The notes: generated by a model not told the origin, from the letters alone. Positions 22,432 to 33,522 are shown, counted from the stretch's first letter. The stretch: DNA of 64,000 bases from Mactra quadrangularis (GCA_025267735.1 CM046295.1:18880938-18944937); one strand, 5' to 3'. A program made the numbers and translations.

Positions 22432-22684
22432 ACCTACTCACTGTTCCTGGAAAGGCTAAATTTCTGGATTAAGTTGTAAACCAGTCAATAGACACATACA
22501 GATATGTACTTCCTTCAGTGTATGAAAACTGTCCTACATGATTATGAAGCAGTAGTAGGAGGGCGAAATTGACGCAGATATAGTTTAATGGCAAAACTCC
22601 ATGTAAGCATTCCCGTCTTGGTATCAAACCCTAAACATTCAATCTGTAGACTTGTTCTCTACCAACTGAGCTAGCCGGGCAGCT
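22432..22684 (-). mobile_element. tRNA-derived SINE (type A), 3'-truncated
   Basis: This corresponds to 7426-7676; head at the right end (complement of CCAACTGAGCTAGCCGGGCA). Confidence 0.75.
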
Positions 22685-23480
22685 TCTACAATACTAATGA
22701 CAAGATATTGTTAAAAAAAAACATAATTATTACAAATTCTTTATTTTAGTTTTTTTTGTTGAAAAAACAAATGACACCATACATTTCATAATATAGAATA
22801 AATTATTTCAAATCCCTCATTGTACTAATACACAGTTTATATACAACATAATTAAATTAATAAAACAGAGAAAAAAATAATATGGTGTCATATATTTCTG
22901 CCATTAGATGACCACCTAACTAGCAAGTAAATAAATTGATAATCTAGTTACGCTTTAGTTAACTACTAAATAAACTGGTTAATTATTTGGTTATCTGGTG
23001 GCAGAAATATACCACAATAGGTTGATGTGTTTTTTTTTATTTTTAACACTGATCTGAAGTCCCATACAGGTTAGTAAAAAATAATTTGATTAAAATAATC
23101 CATCAAAAACAAATAGTTCAAAAATTGAACAAAAGCATACTCTCTAGAGTAAAAGGTCAACATAAACTATTGCCTAGCTCCCACTGTGATTTGGACACCC
23201 GGGCAAATCTTAGCCACACCGTGATGAACAGCATTTAATTGAATCAGTGATAACCGGATAGTAGCCCCGGAGAATTTTAAAATATACCACCGGGATTCAC
23301 CGGGAAGCGAAACCAATACCGGCACATTCAAGGGATATCTAGGTAATCACTGTAGCCCTCACAGCATGACCCTTCTATTTACCTTAAGACCAACGGGTTT
23401 AACTGCAGTAAACCAGCAAAGAGTATAGTCTGTGTCCAAGGTGGAGATACAATGAATCCCGGTTTTGCCGCCACGTTCTC
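22685..23480. repeat. Conserved hairpin spacer and segment (unit 2)
   Basis: The hairpin arms are at 22884-22913 and 22989-23015, around TGGCAGAAATAT. The following segment (23160-23480) matches 8146-8445. No gene seen. Confidence 0.6.
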
Positions 23481-23773
23481 TTCTTTTTTGTTGGATTTAA
23501 CGGCGTAGCAACACATTGTATGGGTTATATCGCGGCGGTTAGTCCACATATACTCGCTGTTCCTGGAAAGGCTAAATCTATGGATTTTGCTGTTTACCAA
23601 CTACTAGGTGCACTCTTCCTTCAGTGACTTACTACTGTCCAATATGATTTGAATTAGTGGTAGGAGGGAGAATGGCTGTAGAAATTATTTAATGACCAAG
23701 CTCAACAAAAAAAATGCCAGGCCCGGGAAACGAATCCACAACCCCTCGATCAGTAGACTTGTGTCTAGATCTC
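23481..23773 (-). mobile_element. tRNA-derived SINE (type A), old copy
   Basis: This corresponds to 8446-8738, with an eroded head at the right. Confidence 0.75.
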
Positions 23774-24111
23774 TTCACGAATATTCCCAGTCATTCTGGT
23801 CCATCTGCTGCAAATTACTGTTGTACATCAGATCACACATCGGTACAGTGTGAACAGAGCATAGCAATAAACAATGAGCACATTTAGCGTTTTAAATATT
23901 TTAAGCAAGGAAATTAAAAATACAAAAAAGCAGAACATAATAACCCAACATGGAATGTACGTACATAAAATACATTCTTATACAATAACAGTGTAACAAC
24001 AATCCCCAGTCTAATGTGAAATCCTCACACATTAGAAAATTTAACACAAGCCTGCATGCAAGTTATCTGGATTTGCGAACATATTTACTGTAGGACACTT
24101 GCTTTATGATT
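23774..24111. other. Conserved spacer (unit 2)
   Basis: This aligns with 8739-9055. No gene seen. Confidence 0.5.
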
Positions 24112-24770
24112 TCAGGCATACGAATAGCTAGGAAAGCAAAAATTCAGAAACTGAATAGGGGACTAGGGGCCTCAACCAAGCTTATTTTGATCAGTCAGTG
24201 GCTCACCAACATTTCTCATTCAGAGGATACATACTGCATTTCTTTCTAATTAACTGTGCAATTGTCCATCCACTTCAAACTTAATCAAGTTCAATTAAAA
24301 ACTCATATACAAGCCCCGAATTGATTGTTTTCATGTTTTTCTATGCTCTGCAAACCTAAAAACTTTACATAATGGTATCATACCTCAGGGATTGTCGGTC
24401 CGTGAGCACACTGACATCCCCCAAATGTAAAAAATTTGAAAAATCCTGCAAAATAGCATAAAAGTCTTATGACTTTTTAAATGGCTTCACAACATCACTA
24501 CAAATAACAAACGACATTTTTCATCTACTCATAATGTAGCCAATCTGTAGGGCACATGCTTCATGATTTCAGGCATGTAACTAGCTAGGAAAACAAAAAA
24601 ATCAGAAATTTGAAGGGGGGACTAGGGGCCTCAACTAGCTAGGAAAGCAAACATTCAGAAACTGAAAAGGGGGATCTAGAGGCCTCAACTAGCTAGGAAA
24701 GCAAAAATTCAGAAACTGAAAAGGGGGAACTAGAGGGCTTAACTAGCTAGGAAAGCAAAACTTTTCTCTG
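24112..24770. repeat. 54-bp tandem repeat, two blocks (unit 2)
   Basis: One partial copy lies at 24112-24176 and about four at 24552-24770, with a clear 54-base period built on CTAGCTAGGAAAGCAAA. About 370 bases between the blocks include a second copy of the TCATACCTCAGGGATTGTC segment, so this part of unit 2 is itself duplicated. Confidence 0.75.
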
Positions 24771-25209
24771 ATTTTTTTAGAACATGTATGAACGTAACGT
24801 AACAACTGTACGCACATGTAATGGTTTCATGCCTCTGGGATTGTGGGTCTTCCACCACTGTAAAAATCAGAAAAATCCCGTAAAATAGCGGTAAAGTCCA
24901 ATGACTGTAAAAATTGCGTCACAACATCACTACAAATAACAAACAACATTTTTTATCTACACACAATGTAGCCAATCACTTTCATGAGTATCACAGTTAG
25001 AGAGAGAGATATTTAGAAAGTTCTATATTTAGTAACGATCTATTTTTAGAAACAAACTATTTCAAGTAACTATTTCTATATATAAAGCAAACTGTTTTGA
25101 GATATTTATCATCCTACTATTGCATGTCGTATTTAGAAACCTACACTGTTATAACAATGACAGTTATCGCGTCATTTGTAAATATCTTCAAAATTATTCA
25201 ACCTTCAGA
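24771..25209. other. Spacer (unit 2)
   Basis: This aligns with 53581-53998 of unit 4. It is AT-rich with a short GA run near 25001 (AGAGAGAGAGA). No gene seen. Confidence 0.5.
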
Positions 25210-25484
25210 AGCAAATCCAGGTTTTTTTTCTAGGGGGGGGGTCCAAACTTTTTCTAGGGGGGTCCAAACTTTCGAACAACTACCATATTATACACTTTCT
25301 GCAGAATAATGTAAAATATTAATGATAAAAACTACATTACCATTAAATCTATGTTAAGCACAGAGAGAAATTGACCCATGCTACTTAAAAATGACTTAAA
25401 GTCAAGAAATACAGTTAGAGACAGGTAGATTTTGGAATTCTAGGGGGTCCGGACCCCCCTGACCCCCGCCAGATCCGCCTATGC
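25210..25484. mobile_element. Interspersed repeat with G-rich and C-rich ends
   Basis: The left end is GCAAATCCAGG, then TCTAGGGGGGGGGTCC. The right end is GGGTCCGGACCCCCCTGACC, then AGATCCGCCTATGC. The ends are imperfect inverted repeats. A relative is in intron 3 (30610-30852) and a 49-bp deletion remnant in unit 4 (53999-54047). Confidence 0.65.
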
Positions 25485-25504
25485 CCTTCTTTGTTAAATA
25501 TTAT

Positions 25505-25817
25505 TATAAGTAGTTGGAAGCGCACAAGTCTACTGATCAAGGTGTGGTAGGTTTGATTTCCGGTCAGGACATACTTTAGTGGAGCTTGGTCATGAAACTA
25601 TTGCTAAGGCCATTTCTTCCTTCACGTTCTCTCCTACTACTGACTCTAAATCAGGTAGGACAGTAGTAAGTCACTGACGAAAGTATGCGTCTAGTTGTTG
25701 GTTAACAGTTAAATCCAGAGATTTACCCTTTCCAGGAGGAGTGCTAAGCTTTACTGATCGCCATTATATGACCCATACAATGTGTTGCTACGGCGTTAAA
25801 CCTAACAAAAAGTTGTA
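25505..25817 (+). mobile_element. tRNA-derived SINE (type A), plus orientation
   Basis: The head is at the left (AGTTGGAAGCGCACAAGTCT; box B GGTTTGATTTCC). The tail at the right is ACAATGTGTTGCTACGGCGT, then TAAACC. This is the only plus-oriented type A copy in the window and is private to unit 2. Confidence 0.8.
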
Positions 25818-26154
25818 TGAAAGTTAATCTAGTTTTGCCCCGACGAATTGTTTTGAAGTGTTTTTTCATACTCCACAAACATACTCCTTTATGATCGGAC
25901 ATATTTAATTTACGATACCGATACAAAAATTTAAGCGTTTCCGGAAATGACGTCAGAGTTTCGTACGAAAGCACTTATAATACATGAATGATCTTTTAAA
26001 TTTATAGCTCAGCATTTATCACTTCACATTGGCACTTGAAACATGACGTACGTGTTATTCCTTTCCTATTTTATATCGTCTATCAACGAATAGAACTATT
26101 TGCTTTGGTTGGTTAAGATTTACGAGCCTTGTTGACTGCCACAGTCAGAAAAGT
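25818..26154. other. Unit 2-specific spacer
   Basis: No counterpart in other units. AT-rich with a few CpGs. The 76-codon minus-strand ORF here overlaps the SINE tail. No gene seen. Confidence 0.4.
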
Positions 26155-26157
26155 TAA

Positions 26158-26578
26158 GGCCATGCCATACCGGAGTTTTGTTAAGTGTCCGCGTGCGCGT
26201 AGGTTTAAGAGTCTTCACCCCCCCCCCCCAAAAAAAAAGTTGGTGAAATTTTCTAAAATAAATTTGTGTATGTTGTTACAGGTTTCGGTAACTGATTTTT
26301 CTCAGGAAATACTAATAGTTCATTGTTTCTGTGTATTTGATTAATGAAAATGTACATGTGTTTGTTGTACATGTATATACATTTTTATAGAATTACTTTA
26401 ATCTCACATTATTGTCAAAAACATTCATGTTCTACCAAGTACTTTTTTGTGTGAATACTAGCTAGAATGGAGACATGTGTTTTCGTTTTCGGTTTGTGTG
26501 TTTTTGTGAATAGGTACCTAGGTTTGTCAAACAGTTAACTTGAGTTGACGCTTAACAAAACTCCAATTTGGCATGGCC
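26158..26578. mobile_element. PIF/Harbinger-like MITE, 421 bp
   Basis: The terminal inverted repeats begin GGCCATGCCA and include GGAGTTTTGTTAAG. They are flanked by TAA on both sides (26155-26157 and 26579-26581), the TWA-type 3-bp duplication of PIF/Harbinger elements. It contains a C10/A9 run near 26220-26238. No transposase. Confidence 0.75.
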
Positions 26579-26704
26579 TAATGAGACTACCGAAAAGGAA
26601 TAATTAACATAATACAAATAAGAACAAGTCACTGATTCGATTTATAAATAAATTTTGTAAACATGGCATGGAGCGTGTTTAGTTACCTTGACAGATCGGA
26701 AGTG

Positions 26705-26828
26705 TCGGAACAACTCAACCCATAGACAACTCAACCCGAGACAACTCAATCTCCTACTAACGGATTGAGTTGTTCAAACTTTGAGTTGAGTATTACACGG
26801 GTTGAGTTGTCTTCGGGTTGAGTTCTCC
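26705..26828. repeat. Foldback of repeated CAACTCAACCC motifs
   Basis: Three ACAACTCAA-type motifs on the left face several TTGAGTTG motifs on the right, around a short loop near 26750-26762. They can pair into a long hairpin. Short related motifs occur at 21045-21075 and 49113-49145. Confidence 0.65.
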
Positions 26829-26854
26829 CGTATCCGTAACGTTAACTTACAGTA

Positions 26855-27171
26855 GCCTGTTCAATTACCCTAAACGTTACAAAACGTTCCGTAACAATAC
26901 ATTCGGAATTCCTCGGTCATTCGCTGCGAATAATCTAATCTTATAAACACATATACGATCGTTAAGGCAATGAGTGATGTTTTAAACTGAATTATGGACT
27001 AAAAACGAAACATCACTCATTGCCTAAACGATCGTATATTTGTTTGCATCAACACCGGTAATTTCAACATTGCGTCTAAATATGTCCGAGATTTTTCGCA
27101 ACGTATGTCCGAGGAGTTCTGAATGTATCGTTGCGGAACGTTTTCTAACTTTTAGGGTAAATTGAACAGGC
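26855..27171. mobile_element. Foldback transposon, 317 bp, with 8-bp target duplication
   Basis: Nearly the whole element is an inverted repeat of about 150 bases per arm. It starts GCCTGTTCAATT and ends AATTGAACAGGC. The inner arms (26951-26982 and 27008-27039) pair almost perfectly. Flanking 8-mers TTACAGTA and TTACAATA match at 7 of 8. An 8-bp duplication fits hAT-type elements. The 66-codon minus ORF over it is an artefact. Confidence 0.8.
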
Positions 27172-27598
27172 TTACAATAATTACTGAACACTGGGATGGT
27201 GTTGTACTTTAATCTCGGACTCATACTTTTAGGGAGGAAACACGTATGTCCGAAATAGGATGACGCTGATATAAAGTATATATTTTAATGAAAACAAAAT
27301 TAATTGCTGAGTAAGAGTGTAGATATTACTCACTTGTTTTTACATACTTATTAGATAATAAAAAAATATTTCTGAATTATATTATTATTATGTTCCGAAT
27401 GGTAAATCGGCCAAGAATCAAAATACTAAAGCTCTTAGTAATCTGAATCGTGGCAAATTTTTGAACTATTTTCTCCTTGAAACCTTACATAGAATCGCTT
27501 TGATGGCATAGTCACGAGATATTGTCACCGTATATTACAATCCGAAGCAGGAAGATTAATGTTAAAACAATTTGATAAAATACTGTCTATTTTACGTA
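27172..27598. other. Spacer (unit 2)
   Basis: Near 27390 it keeps GTTCCGAATGGTAAATCGG, which in unit 4 is the right end of a foldback (54197-54480). No gene seen. Confidence 0.45.
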
Positions 27599-28000
27599 CA
27601 GTCCCCACCAAAATTTTGGAGACATTTTCACTTTGCAGGTCAACTGAATAGCTTTTATCACAATTTGTTAAATAGCTAGTTTAGGATAATTTGAGACAAA
27701 CGACTCAGTTTGTTTACATATTTGAGACTCAGGTATTACATAAAACAGGGAGGTCAACTGATTTTGTGTAATGAAATTATTTAACATGTCTTAATGCATG
27801 GAACGTGGAGGCTTCAGGATATCAGAGGCTGAATCTTATAAATAAGCTGCTTTCGTGTAATTTGTTTTTATTATATCACAATCTATCACAAACCATATTT
27901 AAAATATATTTTAAACAAAATAATGTTTATTTAAAAATAATCATCAAAATTCAGGAATTGTAGTAAATTTCTTTTGTGACAAAAATTTTGGTGGGTACTG
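27599..28000. mobile_element. Tc1/mariner-like MITE, 402 bp (unit 2)
   Basis: Ends CAGTCCCCACCAAAA and TTTTGGTGGGTACTG with flanking TA. Orthologue of 9777-10155; about 70 bases in the middle differ. Confidence 0.8.
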
Positions 28001-28726
28001 TATATGAAATTGAAAACTAATAACATGTACACTGGAAAAGTACCGGTCTTTATTGAGGTGATATTCTAACCAATCGGTGAGTGACTATATTGCGGTTTTA
28101 AGTTAATTTGCATATTCAATTTCTGTTTGCATCCTTATTCGTTTTTAATTTGGTTTCATCTTTTGGATGCAATAAAACAGCTTGATATTTCTCATACTTT
28201 ATTTCATTCGCAATTAATTAAAAACTGACTGAGAACTAGGGAATCAAGAGGCAGACTCGAAAGTGATAAATCTAAGTTGTCAGAACTTTGTACACGAACG
28301 AGCTAAAATAAATTAGTAAAAAAAAAACTAATTAAAAAACTGATAAGTATAACTCATTCTTACAAAATAAGATATGTTTCATTTATTACATCATGTCCAT
28401 CATTTTCTATAGTTTTGATACGATGGCTTTTAGGTGAATGTTTTTTAGTTTTAGAGTTTTTATTTTTCTTCTTGCGGACAATGCACCTGACCAGCAGCAA
28501 GACTGTCATCCTGGGACAACTACCTACAGTTAACGAAAGAAGTGGGTGTCTGGTTGCCCGGGACATCCACCTTTTAGTTCGGGCAAACAACAATTTATTT
28601 TGGGCAACCAAAAAGTCTGCAAATGAGACTTAGTGCTTAAGCTTAAAATGAACGGACAAAAACTTTCTTATCCTTTTTTCGTAGACTGCATGACACTATC
28701 AATGAGAGATCAGTTATTTCAATACA
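28001..28726. other. Conserved spacer (unit 2)
   Basis: This aligns with 10156-10885, including the frame-shifted relative of the 72-codon ORF. No gene called. Confidence 0.5.
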
Positions 28727-29028
28727 GTTTTTGTTGGGTTTAACGACATAGCAACACATTGTATAGGTTACATAACGACAATCATACCTACTTACTGTTC
28801 CTGGAAAGGCTAAATATCTGGATATAGCTGTTAACAAACTACTAAGTGCATACTTTCGTCAGTGACTGACAACTGCCCTACATGATTAAGAAGCATTGGT
28901 AGGAGAGAGAATGACCGTAGAAATAATTTTATGACCAAGCTCCTCGAAAATAAACCCCGTCCAGGAATCGAACTAATGACTCCTCGATCAGTAGACTAGC
29001 TTGCTACCAACTGAGCTAGCCGGACGGC
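28727..29028 (-). mobile_element. tRNA-derived SINE (type A), full length
   Basis: Orthologue of 10886-11190; head complement CCAACTGAGCTAGCCGGACG at the right end. Confidence 0.85.
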
Positions 29029-29164
29029 CTATACTATCCATACAATTTATGTTTTACATTACAGAGGCGAGTACCATAGTACAGTTATAAGGATGAATAT
29101 GCTTAGTTTTCACATTTATGTAGCAGAGGTATAACACGGCACTTGTACTCCCTTGCCTTCAAGC

Positions 29165-29320
29165 TAGTTTTATTGACGACGTGGTAGAGTTCGCTTACGA
29201 CTAGAGAGGTCGTGGCTTCAAATCTCAGTTCGGCCAATGGAATTTTATGGGGTTACGTTTGACCACCAACATAAATTACTTGCGTGATTGCACCCTTGGA
29301 TAGTCCCACAGACAATCAAA
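29165..29320 (+). mobile_element. tRNA-derived SINE (type C)
   Basis: Same head as at 11325 with a shortened anticodon region (GTGGTAGAGTTCGCTTACGA). Confidence 0.55.
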
Positions 29321-29644
29321 CTGCAAGAATTCGAGGACGAATTTTGTTTGTTTTTTTTATGGCTCACATCCGTTCTACGTATTACTTTCCGGTAGTTTTA
29401 AGAAAATAATAATTCTGCTTTAGGGTCCGTGAGTAAGTCATTGTCATACCAGCGTTTGCTGAACGAAACGTTTTTTACTTGACAATGAAATGTCAACAAA
29501 ATGCAAACAAAGTATTTTTAGTTGAGGCAAAAGTAGTAAATTTTGCACATCATTTTAAACGTTCAACGTAAAATCAAGGTACAAAAAAACCTGTACTCTA
29601 AAAAAACAAGTTTTGAGAATTATTGAATTTTTTTTTTTCAATTT
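29321..29644. other. Spacer (unit 2)
   Basis: This aligns with 11481-11800 and 56681-56960. AT-rich. No gene seen. Confidence 0.5.
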
Positions 29645-29661
29645 AAATATTTTCGTGTGTA

Positions 29662-29946
29662 ACCCGGGTCGATAGCGCAGTTGGTAGCGCGCCGGGATTA
29701 GGATACTCGTGCCCGAGGGGGTGCGGGTTCGAATCCCGCCCGGGGAGGTTATACCCTTCCATGAAAGTTTGACAATAATGTCGATTTTCCTCCATTGATT
29801 AGATAATATGGAGAAGTTTCCGGCCTTGTGGAAGGGTAGGTGAGTACTGGTTATAGACAATGGTCCAGGAAAGCTAGGTTAGGTGCGCTGGACGCCGTGA
29901 AATGACCTAAATTGTGTTGATACGGCGTTAACTCCAATAAATAAAT
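29662..29946 (+). mobile_element. Young full-length tRNA-derived SINE (type B) with perfect target duplication
   Basis: The head carries GATAGCGCAGTTGGTAGCGC (box A) and GCGGGTTCGAATCCCGCC (box B). The body ends GGCGTTAACTCCAATAAATA. It is bounded by a perfect 17-bp duplication, AAATATTTTCGTGTGTA (29645-29661 and 29947-29963). Unit 4 has the empty site near 56970. This copy is the reference for the older type B fragments here. Confidence 0.92.
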
Positions 29947-30099
29947 AAATATTTTCGTGTGTATTTTTCATTAAATCAATCTATTTCATTACCAAAATGG
30001 GCATAATAATGAAATTATAATGTGGGCCCACTTTTTAGATTAATTTAATTAGCATTTTCTAAGGGAAGTAACTCAGAATAAAAATATTTAGTGGCGTCT

Positions 30100-30201
30100 G
30101 ACCTATGTCTTTCCGCGTGGTGTGTAACCTAGGAAGTGTAGAGCTATCCACCATTTTGTCAACACTGAGTTCATAGCAACAACCTATTGATAGATTTAGA
30201 G
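30100..30201 (+). promoter_or_regulatory. Putative promoter and noncoding first exon of gene 3
   Basis: It contains CCTAGGAAGTGTAGAGC and CCACCATTTTG like the other units. Donor AGAG|GTAGAT with GT at 30202-30203. Confidence 0.45.
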
Positions 30202-31234
30202 GTAGATCTTGATTACTAATAATAATTTATTTTATTTAATTTTTGTTTGATCTGTTTGATTTATTGAATATGTTATTAACAAGCACGTGTAAGCTTCACG
30301 TTTGTCCAAAATTGAACAAAAATCGATATCGACGATAAATATACGCGCACTTTCGGTTTCGTTGTTTAACAAAATTTATCTTTGCAAATACAAAGTTCTG
30401 TTTTATCAATGATTACCTAACACAAATATTTCGTTAGCTTATTATTTAATTGATCAAGTTTTAGTAAAACGCTATATGCATGTTCGATTTTCCGAAATTG
30501 GTTGTTACTATTTTTAGAATTATGAGACCATTTTCTGAAAATAGCATATTCGTACTCAGTATATTCGTACTTGAAATTTCGCGACCTAATTATGTTGCGT
30601 GGCTAACCAGATGCGGATCCAGGAGTTTTTCTAGGGGGGAGGGTCCAAAATATTTCTAAAGAGGGCTCAAACTTTCGAACCACAACCCAATTAAACACAT
30701 TTTGTAGAATAATTCAACATATTAATAGTAATGTCTACATAACCATTAAATCTATGTAAAGCACTGAAAAATTTGCTTCATGCTACCTAAAAATGACTTA
30801 CAAGCAAGAAACATGTACATTTTGGAAATTCTAGGGAGGGTACACCTATGCTATCTTTAATTTTGCTCTCGTTTGCTATAATTTACGTAAGTACAAACTC
30901 TGCTGAGTGTTTTTTAATCTAAATTCATATATTTCACTCAGCTTTTGTAAATCATTTCACTGTTTTACATATGACAGTGGCTAGATTTAAAATAACTATA
31001 GGTTCCGTGTAAGGCCACGGCAGTGCCGTATCTGTAGGCTATTCTGGTATGATATGGATGTTTCAATTTTGAATTATTAAAAATCATGTTTACATTCGTT
31101 AAAATTCAACACAAAAAAATCATATGCCACTTCAGAAAATGTCATTAAACAGTTGTCATTAATAGTGCAATTGTTAATCTAGTTCAAAATTTTCATGACT
31201 TAAATATTATTACGACTGATATCTGTCTTTCCAG
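30202..31234 (+). other. Putative 5'UTR intron of gene 3, shortest of the four
   Basis: It is 1.03 kb, against 3.1-5.8 kb in the others; the acceptor AG is at 31233-31234 (TCTTTCCAG). It has lost the sequence between the small ORF and about 100 bases before the acceptor. The small ORF is present only as a stub starting at 31086 with a stop after 20 codons. Confidence 0.5.
30610..30852. mobile_element. Interspersed repeat related to 25210-25484
   Basis: Starts GCGGATCCAGG, then TCTAGGGGGGAGGGTCC. The middle parallels the unit 2 element (CCATTAAATCTATG). The right end is worn (GGGAGGGTACACCTATGC). Confidence 0.6.
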
Positions 31235-31236
31235 AG

Positions 31237-32988
31237 ATGGCTACGTCAGGCAATCAACAGAAGAATTCAAGTATAAAAGGATCGGACTTCGTGTATGATC
31301 TTTTGTGTAAACCTTGCCATCTTGATGATATAGCAAAACCTGCATTTGGATATTGTACTGATTGTGATGAACACCTTTGTTCAATGTGCTATGTTAACCA
31401 CAAGAAGTCAAGGCCAAATAGACATCACAAACTGTTAGATTCCAGTTCTATGCCTCAAACACAAACACTTGATGACACAGACACAGCAGTATCTGATAGT
31501 CTTACTACACCGTGTGAGAAACATAGCCAGAAGTGCATTGAATATTACTGCAATGATCACAAGGTGACACTTTGCAGAGTTTGTGTCACTTTGAATCATA
31601 CCAAGCATTGTAAAGTTGATTATATCCCTGATATCTCCAAAACAGTCCTGAATAGCAATATCTTACGAGAGATAATTGCTAGAGCACAGTCTATTGAGGT
31701 CAAGTGTGACTCCGTGAAGAAAAGAACATCACAGGATACACAACAAACGATAGCGTCTTTAAAAAAATCACAGTCTGATTTGAAGAAATACAGAAATGAC
31801 CTAAACAGGAAACTTGATAACCAGGAAATGGAAATTTCTAAGAAGATAACTGATTTGACGGAAGAAAATAACAACAAAGTAAAGACCACAGGAACAAAAT
31901 GCGATGTTATGAAAACGGATACTCAGCTGCAAAAGGATACACTGAATCAAATGAATAAATCCAAACAGCCAAATCAACTATTTATAGAAATACTACAAAC
32001 CAGAAAAATCCTTGACGAATATGAGGCCAGTCTACAATCTATTGAAAGCCAACATCACCTTGATGAGTATCAGTTTATACCAAATACAGCTATACTTGAA
32101 GCGGAAAACGTGCTTGGGACAATATCATCACAGCAACAAGTCATGTCACCATCTACCCACTCCAACATACCACCACAAAGACATCAGCGTATAGATATCA
32201 AACCGACATACAAGGATGAAATATTGGTGAAGACAAGTGGAGACCAGGAAGAGTGTTGGATCACAGGTATAACTGAAATAGTTCCTGATATTTTGGTATT
32301 AGCTGATTGTAACAACCAGTCAATCAAACTTGTTGATGTACGAAGTAAATTGGTTACATCAACACTCACACTAGAATATAAACCCTGGGATATAACAACA
32401 ATATCTACAACAGAAGTTGCTGTCACAGTACCTGCTCGCGAATATATACAGTTTGTTACAGTATCTAACAACCTGAAGAAGTCTCGTAGGATAAATACCA
32501 ATGGTCACTGTCATAGTATATGTTATCATCAAGATAAACTTATTGTTACATACTGTTGGCCTGGTAAACTTGAAATACTTGATATGAAAGGTAAAGTGAT
32601 CAAATCAATAACCACAGATACAACAGGTAACAATATATTCTCTGAACCAATCTATGTACAAGCTACCGACACAAACATTTATATCTCTGATCATGGTAAC
32701 AACAACATATTAATGGTAGATTATAACGGTATTGTTATATCTAGATGTGAAGTAAAGGCTCCTGGTGGACTGGCTTTGTTACAGGATAGCAGTATTTTAA
32801 TATGTTCCAGTGGTGAATATAAATTATATCAACTAACAGAAGATATAAAGAAGTGTACTGTTATGTTACAAGATGTAGAAAGTCCTCGAGCTATATGTGT
32901 AAATCATAGTAAAATGTATGTTAGTAGGTATAGTACTAGTAGTAGTGACAGCAAGATAGGGAACAATGTTCTTGTATGGAACATATAA
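31237..32988 (+). CDS. B-box/coiled-coil/NHL-like propeller protein, array copy 3 (RING-less TRIM-like)
   Basis: This is a complete 583-aa paralogue. All zinc ligands of both B-boxes are kept, with H63, H64, H124 and C125. The N-terminal half (SRPNRH, RAQSIEVKC, NQEMEISKK) follows copy 2. The middle (ADCNNQSIKLV, PAREYIQ) follows copy 4. The C-terminal APGGLALL and SDHGNNNILM motifs and the 3' minisatellite follow copy 1, so the gene is a mosaic. Its propeller loops are its own (NGHCHS, YCWPGK, FSEPIY). Two residues are missing after ICVNH relative to the others, and the tail has a serine run (STSSSDSK). Start as in the other copies, two bases after CAG. Confidence 0.93.
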   Translation: MATSGNQQKNSSIKGSDFVYDLLCKPCHLDDIAKPAFGYCTDCDEHLCSMCYVNHKKSRPNRHHKLLDSSSMPQTQTLDDTDTAVSDSLTTPCEKHSQKCIEYYCNDHKVTLCRVCVTLNHTKHCKVDYIPDISKTVLNSNILREIIARAQSIEVKCDSVKKRTSQDTQQTIASLKKSQSDLKKYRNDLNRKLDNQEMEISKKITDLTEENNNKVKTTGTKCDVMKTDTQLQKDTLNQMNKSKQPNQLFIEILQTRKILDEYEASLQSIESQHHLDEYQFIPNTAILEAENVLGTISSQQQVMSPSTHSNIPPQRHQRIDIKPTYKDEILVKTSGDQEECWITGITEIVPDILVLADCNNQSIKLVDVRSKLVTSTLTLEYKPWDITTISTTEVAVTVPAREYIQFVTVSNNLKKSRRINTNGHCHSICYHQDKLIVTYCWPGKLEILDMKGKVIKSITTDTTGNNIFSEPIYVQATDTNIYISDHGNNNILMVDYNGIVISRCEVKAPGGLALLQDSSILICSSGEYKLYQLTEDIKKCTVMLQDVESPRAICVNHSKMYVSRYSTSSSDSKIGNNVLVWNI

Positions 32989-33363
32989 ATAGTCTCATCA
33001 ATATGTACTCTACATTACATATCATCAGTTTGACATCACACTTCTTGTATGGAATATATGACTTTATATGTACATTGACATTTATTATGATCAGACTTAT
33101 CTTAACAGTTTTAATCAAAGTGCTGAATGTACACTAAAGTCAAGAGACAAAACTATTGTCAGTTTACTATCAATATATATTTGTTAGACGTACGTATCAT
33201 TATAGGATGTTGAAGTTTTTTAGTATAGAACAAGGGAAAGTGTTTTTATGGAATATATGAATATACATGTATATTGACTTTAATTATGATCAAAACTTAG
33301 TACTTTTAAATCAAAGTACTGAACATACTGAAACGTCAATGAACATTATTGCTGACAAACAAT
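32989..33363 (+). other. 3' flank/3'UTR of gene 3
   Basis: Conserved with the other units: near the stop it resembles unit 2, further on unit 1. No ORF. Confidence 0.45.
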
Positions 33364-33522
33364 GATATATATTTGTGACATACAGTGCCATATATATTTG
33401 TGACATACAGTGCCATACATATTTGTGACATACAGTGCCATATATATATATTTGTGACATACAGTGCCATATACATTTGTGACATACAGTGCCATATATA
33501 TTTGTGACATATAGTGCCATCC
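33364..33522. repeat. 25-bp minisatellite, about 6 copies (unit 3)
   Basis: Same monomer as at 5621-6018, including one copy with an expanded TA run near 33441. Confidence 0.9.

Noticed and set aside
9056..24770. CRISPR-like array of regularly spaced repeats
   Set aside because: The 54-bp and 25-bp units are plain tandem repeats without unique spacers, and the DNA is eukaryotic.
10573..28633. Pair of related 72-codon ORFs (10573-10791 and 28415-28633)
   Set aside because: The two share a frame only in part because of offsetting homopolymer changes, and unit 4 differs too. No sign of coding constraint.
29662..29747. tRNA gene
   Set aside because: Boxes A and B are good but the acceptor stem does not pair, and SINE body, A-rich tail and target duplication follow. 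The same applies to the other tRNA-like heads.
29555..29860. 101-codon minus-strand ORF containing GGIRTRTPSGTSI
   Set aside because: It is the antisense reading of the tRNA-like head of a SINE, a common annotation artefact.
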